DNA of 64,000 bases from contig OX578137.1 of NCBI GenBank assembly GCA_951213105.1, forward strand, positions 82,401,679 through 82,465,678. Direction: 5' to 3'. The notes under the pieces are model-generated. The model searched no databases. It had not been told where the DNA came from and was given only the letters and a program-made list of their open reading frames with translations. Origin of the DNA: Amaurobius ferox. Lineage: Eukaryota; Arthropoda; Arachnida; Araneae; Amaurobiidae. Below, piece after piece: positions 58,166 to 64,000 of the stretch. Each line of letters opens with the position of its first letter. The first letter of the stretch is position 1. The translations under genes and the position numbers were made by a program.

Positions 58166-59650
58166 CGTCACAATTGTCGTGACGGAATTCGTCACTCCTT
58201 TGTAAATTGCATAACTTCTGTACTTTTTAAAATTTTATTTAATTAATCTGTGTCCTGGATCCCCCATGTCATTGTATATATTTTATTATCTCAGTGTATC
58301 TAGATCTGTGCGGAATTGTGGCCATTTTTATTTCGTAATATAATTTTTTTCACACTCGGGGAATGGCGTCCATTAGTCTGGGTCGCACCTGTTTGCTGGC
58401 GGAGACAAGTGTATTCGTTCTTTTTGACTTCACGTGGCAGCTACGCGTGTCTTAGAACTTTACCGTTAGTTGGGCGGATCTGTGGATGAATTTGAAATGG
58501 AAGTAATTTTGGATTGGTGGAAAAGAGAAGATGTGAGCCCATGTTATTTTCTATTGGACGGGTTCTGGATCCATCTGGAATGTTTATAAGCTGAGTGATT
58601 CTTGATTCTGGGCTCTCTCCCTGGAAACATCTTCGAACCCACGAACTGCGCGGAATACATCCCCCAGGTTGAGTTCCGTCGCTGTGGGGGTCGGGAGAGA
58701 TGCCACCTCTGCCACCGTCGCCTCCGCTGAGATCTGATTCCTTGCCCTCGCCGACCGTCGACCGCTGTGTGGATGATGATTGAGAACCTCATGCGAATCC
58801 GTGACCGGGACCAGTAAAAGCAAATAATGAAACTGGTCGTTCCTTGGAGTACCTGATCCGGCACCTTGCCGGAAACTGCGGTTCTGTCGTTCCTGCTGGA
58901 GCGGGGCAATGTTTGCCCCGAGGGAATCTGCCAGTGGATGCCTACGCTTTTCCTACCATGAGTCCTTTTCAAGTTTTGTGAGGTAAGCCTTGGTTATTTA
59001 GACGTGCTGTTGGCAGTCGTCTGGACTTGAGCGTCGAATCCGAAGAACACTTCGCCTTTGATTTCAGTTGCCTTCATTAATTATATTATATATTGTTTAA
59101 CTTCAGCTACCATCCTTAATTTAAATTAAGTTAATATGAAAATTCGAAGTCTTAGCGTTCCTCGGGTGTGTATTTTCTCTGACCATACCATGTTTTGTTG
59201 AATAATTGAAAACGTGATATTAATATGTAATTCTGGTAAAATTAGATTAAGAATTGATTATTTAAATTCCGGCAAAGAGCCGATGATTCTTTAGTAGGAG
59301 TGGTCCAGTGGTTTAGAGCTGATAATAAATCAGCATGTGTAATTTATGTGTTAACTCCATATTTGAGTAATTAATAAATTTGAATTTAAATTTAAATTGA
59401 GTTTTTATTTGTGTAGAAGTTGTTTATTTATGTATTTCAGCTGCTGTGGAGTTCCTTAAGGTAAAGGTAATTTCTTTGGTATTTTTGGAGTTTGTTGGGT
59501 TTCTCCGCAGGTCATCAATTGGAATTCTTCCAATTGACGGGAGGTGTGTTTCGAACCTGGGTATGTAAAAATTGGAGAAAGTTAGACTTTCTCGGTCTGC
59601 CGTGTCGAGCGGGAATCCGTTGCGACTCCTGGTGCCCTCGGAATTCCCGT
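58166..59650. other. G+C-rich patch with possible exon end, unassigned
   Basis: G+C content rises sharply at about 58,570-59,000 (CGCCTCCGCTGAG, CCCTCGCCGACCGTCGACCG). A strong splice-donor-like GAG|GTAAGC occurs at about 58,979-58,987, and a near-palindrome GTGACGGAATTCGTCAC at about 58,177-58,193. No frame on either strand has a recognisable domain. It could be a first non-coding exon with a CpG-type promoter, or the end of an unidentified retroelement. Neither is proven. Confidence 0.25.
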
Positions 59651-59662
59651 TTTGACACAATG

Positions 59663-59693
59663 CTTTCCTTATACATTATATATATAAGGAAAG
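59663..59693. repeat. Perfect 11-bp-stem hairpin
   Basis: CTTTCCTTATA (59,663-59,673) pairs exactly with TATAAGGAAAG (59,683-59,693) around a 9-base loop. It may be the end of a small element; the CTTTCCTTATA part resembles the family-1 terminal motif ACTTTCCTTATATA at 57,242. Confidence 0.6.
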
Positions 59694-59783
59694 TAATAAT
59701 AGAAATGAGAAGAATATAATAATAAATAGATAACAGGATTTTTTGTGCCTGATGTAAGAGTTAATGATGTCGATTCAGCTGCC

Positions 59784-60742
59784 ATTTTTAATACTTTACA
59801 ACATAGTTGTAAAGTGTTTATGTCTTTGATTATTCTGCCTATATGTCCGTTTGCGCAATAACTGCTGCAAAACTAACTTCATCAAAATAAAATTTTAGTA
59901 TGTTGTTGAGACGTTTATGGGACATATGAGAATGTATAATAAAAATGTCACCCAATTAGTTTGTGATTTAATGCGGATTGGAAAAATGAAATACATCGAA
60001 GCCTACGAGACCTAATTTTTGAAACATGTTTTAAGCGGAATTGAAATTCACATATTGCTTTGAAAATTTTAGAAATTATCCAAATTATAATTTAAAATGT
60101 GTAAAAAAATCAGCAAAATATGTTAAGTAGTTTTTTAAATAAAAATTGAAACAATAATTGAACCCATATTATACAAAGAGCTCACGTGACTCATTGCAAC
60201 ATAAAATATGGCATACATTTTCCTTAGCTTAGTGAAAATTGTGAGTTAAGGAACGCTTATATTTATAATTAGTGCTGCATCCGTCCTAAAACCGCTTTAT
60301 TTTTGCATATTATCTGCTTATCTAAATTATATGCCTACGCAATTACAATATTCTTTATTTTAAATGATCAGTAAACTTTGATTATCTCTACAACGAAGCC
60401 TAATTTTAAGACGTGCAAAATTTAAATAAATCAAGCCATTGTAAAACGAGTTGTTTATGAATTGCTGAATTTTAAAAGCAAAATTATAGCTCTGGAGCCT
60501 GAAATATATGTGATATGAATGAAATTTTAATTGATTTTATATAGAGAAGCAGACGATTTTATAATACTGCTATTTTGATGAAATTTTAAGTTTCCAAGTG
60601 AAATAAATCATTGTTGTACTGTAATAATTTTACAAATATCCTCGCTGAATGTATCGCATTTTAGAGATGTTTAAATAAAATTGCATTTCAGTTGGAAAGT
60701 GTTTCATAATCAATTTTTTATGCATTGTTAACTTTTCATGTT
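59784..60742 (+). repeat. Repeat family 2, diverged copy
   Basis: Runs from the inner-tip hairpin TACTTTACAACATAGTTGTAAAGTG through CCGTTTGCGCAATAACTGC, CACGTGACTCATT and ACGAAGCCTAATTTTAA to AAAGTGTTTCATAATCAAT, in the same order as the right arm of the palindrome. The final hairpin is decayed. No coding capacity. Confidence 0.75.
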
Positions 60743-62894
60743 ATGTCTTTTTTCATTCTCTTTATTTAAAATTTTAAGATATTGCATGACAGTTACTGAA
60801 AAAATATTAACTAGTACAACAAAAAAAAATTCCTTCCAAGACCGTTCAGGGTACATTTCAATCGTAAATAAATAATTTCGCTCTAGTTTCTTTATTATCA
60901 GAGGGTTCTTTGCCTAACCGGGCAGAGGTTATTATTTCAAATCCTAGCTGGTACATGCGATTGTCACTATTCCAACTGAACAATTTGACTGTGCAAGTTA
61001 GATATAATGGATAACTGAAGTATTAATTATACGCCGTTCCGATAGTTTCACGGAACCTACGATTTCATCGATACCATTCTAATTTCACGAATATTATGTT
61101 GAACAATATTATATTCTGAATTAAAAAATCAAAGAAACGAGAAGATCATGAAATATGTTCTGACAATGACATTATTTGAAGACGACTTCAGATTCGAATG
61201 TGCAGTTCTATCTAAAATGTAAAGGAATAAAGTATAAGGTCCAATTCGTCAGTATTGAAAATAATTTTACCCTAGTAACTCAATGGTTAGTTTTGCATGA
61301 ACAAGTGATGATTTAGCCGTCGTATTCCTGTACGAACATGAGTGTTTTCTAGTATACAAATATTGTAAAAAATTCGGCATGAAAAGTCAACATAGCTTAA
61401 TGGATGGGGTATAAAAATATTTGTCTTATATGTTGCCCATAACTATGATTCAACTTTATGTAATATGATTATTGTTTGTTAAAATTAAATGCCAGTCCCA
61501 TTCACTAGTATTAAGTAATTTATTCGAAGGTCACTTTCATTTAGTTGATAAAGTTAGCTGCTCTAGATTGAAACTGGTTTTCTTTTGATCTGTGTTATAT
61601 TCTTCTTTTATCCAGTCTCTAGTATGCCATAATACTATTTGATTCATGGCTTCCGCAATTGATTACTTCATTTTGCTATATTATTCTTAATTCCAGTCAT
61701 ATTTCCTTATAATTTGCGATGTTTCTCCCTTTCGTGGGTCTTCTTATTTCTTCTGCCATCTAATTTTTCACGATTATTTCATTTTACAAATAATTTAACG
61801 ATTGTTTTCCATATTTTATTTTAAATTGTTATATTTTAGTCCCGCTTCTATTGCCTTGGTATCTTGGTATGTGAGGGCTAGGGCATTTTATCGGTCTAAG
61901 TTGGTATGTTTATCGCTCGTTTTCAATAACTGATGCCACCAGCTAGCGAATATTTTCTCTTTGGGTGTTCTCTGTTCGAACTCTCTTGGGTGTTTGTTCT
62001 CTGTTCATCACCTGTAAAGTCTCAGTTGTTTCTTAACAATTTTAAGAGCACACCCTGCTTTTGTTTTGAGGAATATTACTCAACTTGTTTTCAAGATAAT
62101 TATAGTCACCTAATTGTCCCAAGAATGCTTTCTTCATGGAAGTTTTTTAAAGTTATATTCTCATAAGCAGCACTTTTATTTATTATGCTACCTTATAGGA
62201 GTCTTGCCTGTATATGAACATTTAGGACAAATCAACATTTATAGATGTTCACTAAATTTTCTTAGAATATACTGTATAATGTTAAATTAATATGTTCGAC
62301 TGAACCATACATATAAGCTAATGATATACGAAATAATCTTCAAATGAATCTCTTAAAAGCAAATTTATATATTTAAGTCTGAGTACCTTGAATACATTAC
62401 TAATGTATCAGCTGCAGCATGATGTTACTTAACTATTTAAAGTCCTATTTATATACGCTAACAAACTTAAAATCTTTTGAAAGCTATGCATACATTAGCA
62501 TCATAATGTAACTCTCTAAAATCAAAGCTGTACCGAAATGAGTATCAGTGTAATGTCAACAAAATTTAACTAATTGATTAATAATCAATTAGTTCCTAGT
62601 GCTCACTCAGATTATTGCATCTCAGACATATATAACATAGAGCTTATTTCAGAAAATTATCAAGTGTATGATGACAGGATACTTGCTATTGATTAATATG
62701 TATGATTATGTTTCAATTGATATACTTGGTTGACAAATTCTTATGGTTTCTATAAGCCTGATCGAACATTTGAAAGACACATAAATTTCGAAAGATTTTT
62801 AATATTAAAATGAAATCCAGAAATATGAAATAATCATTTTATATATAAACATTTTATATATTACATTTTATATATATTACATTTTTTATATTTC
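60743..62894. other. A+T-rich DNA, nothing recognised
   Basis: No gene, RNA or repeat recognised; the small frames have no domain features. Confidence 0.5.
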
Positions 62895-63100
62895 GACCTG
62901 CCGGTTGAGTGGTCAAGACAAACGTTTCCTCGTGCTCGCTCAACTGCCTGGTTGTGGGTTCGAATCCCATCTACGTGCATGGGTGTTGTGTTGTTTGGCG
63001 CAGTGTATTCCGCCCCTATATATGAGCCTGGGTAATGTTATGTGACGATTAAATTGTTTTACGATTCTGGCAGATGTATCACGTGCTTGGCCATTATTGT
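62895..63100 (+). mobile_element. tRNA-derived SINE, second family (S2)
   Basis: The head has an A-box-like GGTTGAGTGGTCAAGAC (from 62,903) and a perfect B box GGTTCGAATCC at 62,957-62,967. The long insert between them and the GTGGGTTCGAATCCCAT arm suggest descent from a Ser- or Leu-type tRNA with a long variable arm. About 120 bp of unrelated body follows, then a (CA)n(TA)n tract. No body similarity to S1 is seen. Target duplications were not identified. Confidence 0.72.
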
Positions 63101-63170
<70 letters not shown>

Positions 63171-63172
63171 AA
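63101..63172. repeat. (CA)n(TA)n compound microsatellite
   Basis: (CA)n runs straight into (TA)n and ends in GTATGTAT. It may be the variable tail of the SINE before it. Confidence 0.95.
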
Positions 63173-64000
63173 CCTTACATAAAATAAACTTATAATATTA
63201 AGTATCATTATGCAGTGAATTAATTTCCAACATTCTGGGAGATCTAGCACATTCTGTTTACAAGAAAATGCACGTTTAGAGCTTTGATACTAACAAATTT
63301 GCCGACTGTCGACACATGCATTTCTAGCGAGCAATATTTAATCGATAAACGGACAACACGTTTTACTATTTATTTCCCACGAAACATCGTTCAGGTACGT
63401 TTATTGTGCGTAGAAATTATGATAATATATATACGAGTATTTAGAATTACATTTGTATTCCTAGAGAGTTCTTGAAATTTGGTCGATTTTAATGATTTTC
63501 TTTTGAAACAAAAAGCCTCACGATGTGCAAACCAACATGTATGCTGTTTTGTAGAGCGCATTCAAATGTACAGTATGTCAATTTGAGTATATCAATCTCT
63601 AGCATATTTTAACGAAGATAAGTGGCGTGTAGTCATGTGGAAACAAAATATTATTGAGTTTATTTAAATAACTGTTATTAAGTTGATGCACTAACAATTA
63701 AATTTCTAATAATTATTCCCACGTCTTTACAGAACTCGTTATGAATTTTTCGAATATATGCATTTTAACAATAACTCACATTTATAAAGTTCTGCTGCTT
63801 AGATGGTGTAATCTAGAAATTGCTGAATGGCAATAAGTTTATTTTGAGATCTTTTAAATAAAGAGTTCGTTTTTACAAAAATATTATTCATTTTCAAACA
63901 CATTTTCTAAATCATTATGTACAATACTCTTATTGCGAAGGATAATAAAATCTTGAGCAACGTATAGAAGCACATATATTACAACAATGCAGCATACAGC
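63173..64000. other. A+T-rich DNA, nothing recognised
   Basis: No gene or element recognised up to the window edge. Confidence 0.5.

Noticed and set aside
58544..58972. 142-codon minus-strand frame in the G+C-rich patch
   Set aside because: Arg/Ser-rich with no domain; G+C-rich DNA lacks stops by chance.
62895..62978. Functional tRNA gene
   Set aside because: The promoter boxes are good but the acceptor ends do not pair well, and a SINE-like body and tail follow directly.

Overview
This window looks like transposon-dense, intergenic (or intronic) DNA from an arthropod nuclear genome, most likely a spider. The DNA is strongly A+T-rich, with long (TA)n and (CA)n tracts. I found no host protein-coding gene that I can defend. 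The lineage guess rests on two Naiad-type Penelope-like retroelements (N-terminal GIY-YIG nuclease, CxC linker, C-terminal reverse transcriptase), a BEL/Pao retrotransposon, decayed Tc1 and mariner copies, and tRNA-derived SINEs, a mix familiar from arachnid genomes. It is inference, not proof.

Layout. 1-2.2 kb: 3' part of a Naiad element with an open reverse-transcriptase frame that runs off the left edge. 2.3-14 kb: non-coding dispersed repeats (here called family 1), tandem blocks with periods near 565 and 450 bp, and unexplained A+T-rich DNA. 14.9-16.1 kb: a full SINE with perfect 15-bp target-site duplications, then a dead Tc1 transposase. 16.2-17.1 kb: an old tandem block of about 150 bp period. 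18.8-19.4 kb: a foldback element among (TA)n tracts. 20.6-23.3 kb: a satellite-like array whose core repeats every 147 bp. 24.0-28.0 kb: a second Naiad with pseudo-LTR direct repeats. 28.25-35.07 kb: a complete BEL/Pao retrotransposon on the minus strand with two identical 491-bp LTRs, a tRNA-Phe-type primer site, a polypurine tract, 5-bp target duplications and one open 1,822-codon gag-pol frame. 35.4-38.1 kb: a 2.7-kb near-palindrome made of two inverted copies of repeat family 2. 38.2-41.2 kb: a mosaic of repeat families 2 and 3. 41.3-49.3 kb: Tc1 and mariner relics with three SINE insertions. 49.3-64 kb: mostly unrecognised A+T-rich DNA, further copies of families 1 and 2, a small Tc1 piece, a G+C-rich patch near 58.5-59 kb, and a second SINE family at 62.9 kb.

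The most interesting object is at 48,451-48,836. A full-length 5S rRNA sequence is joined through its T-rich trailer to the body of the local tRNA-SINE, and the whole unit is flanked by one 15-bp target duplication, so it inserted as a single chimeric retrotransposon. The local copy has lost the tRNA B box, so the 5S internal promoter may have replaced it. Other leads are the young BEL element, the exact 147-bp array and the large palindrome. The elements interact mainly by nesting: SINEs inserted into or beside dead DNA transposons, and duplicated non-coding repeats in tandem and inverted arrangements.
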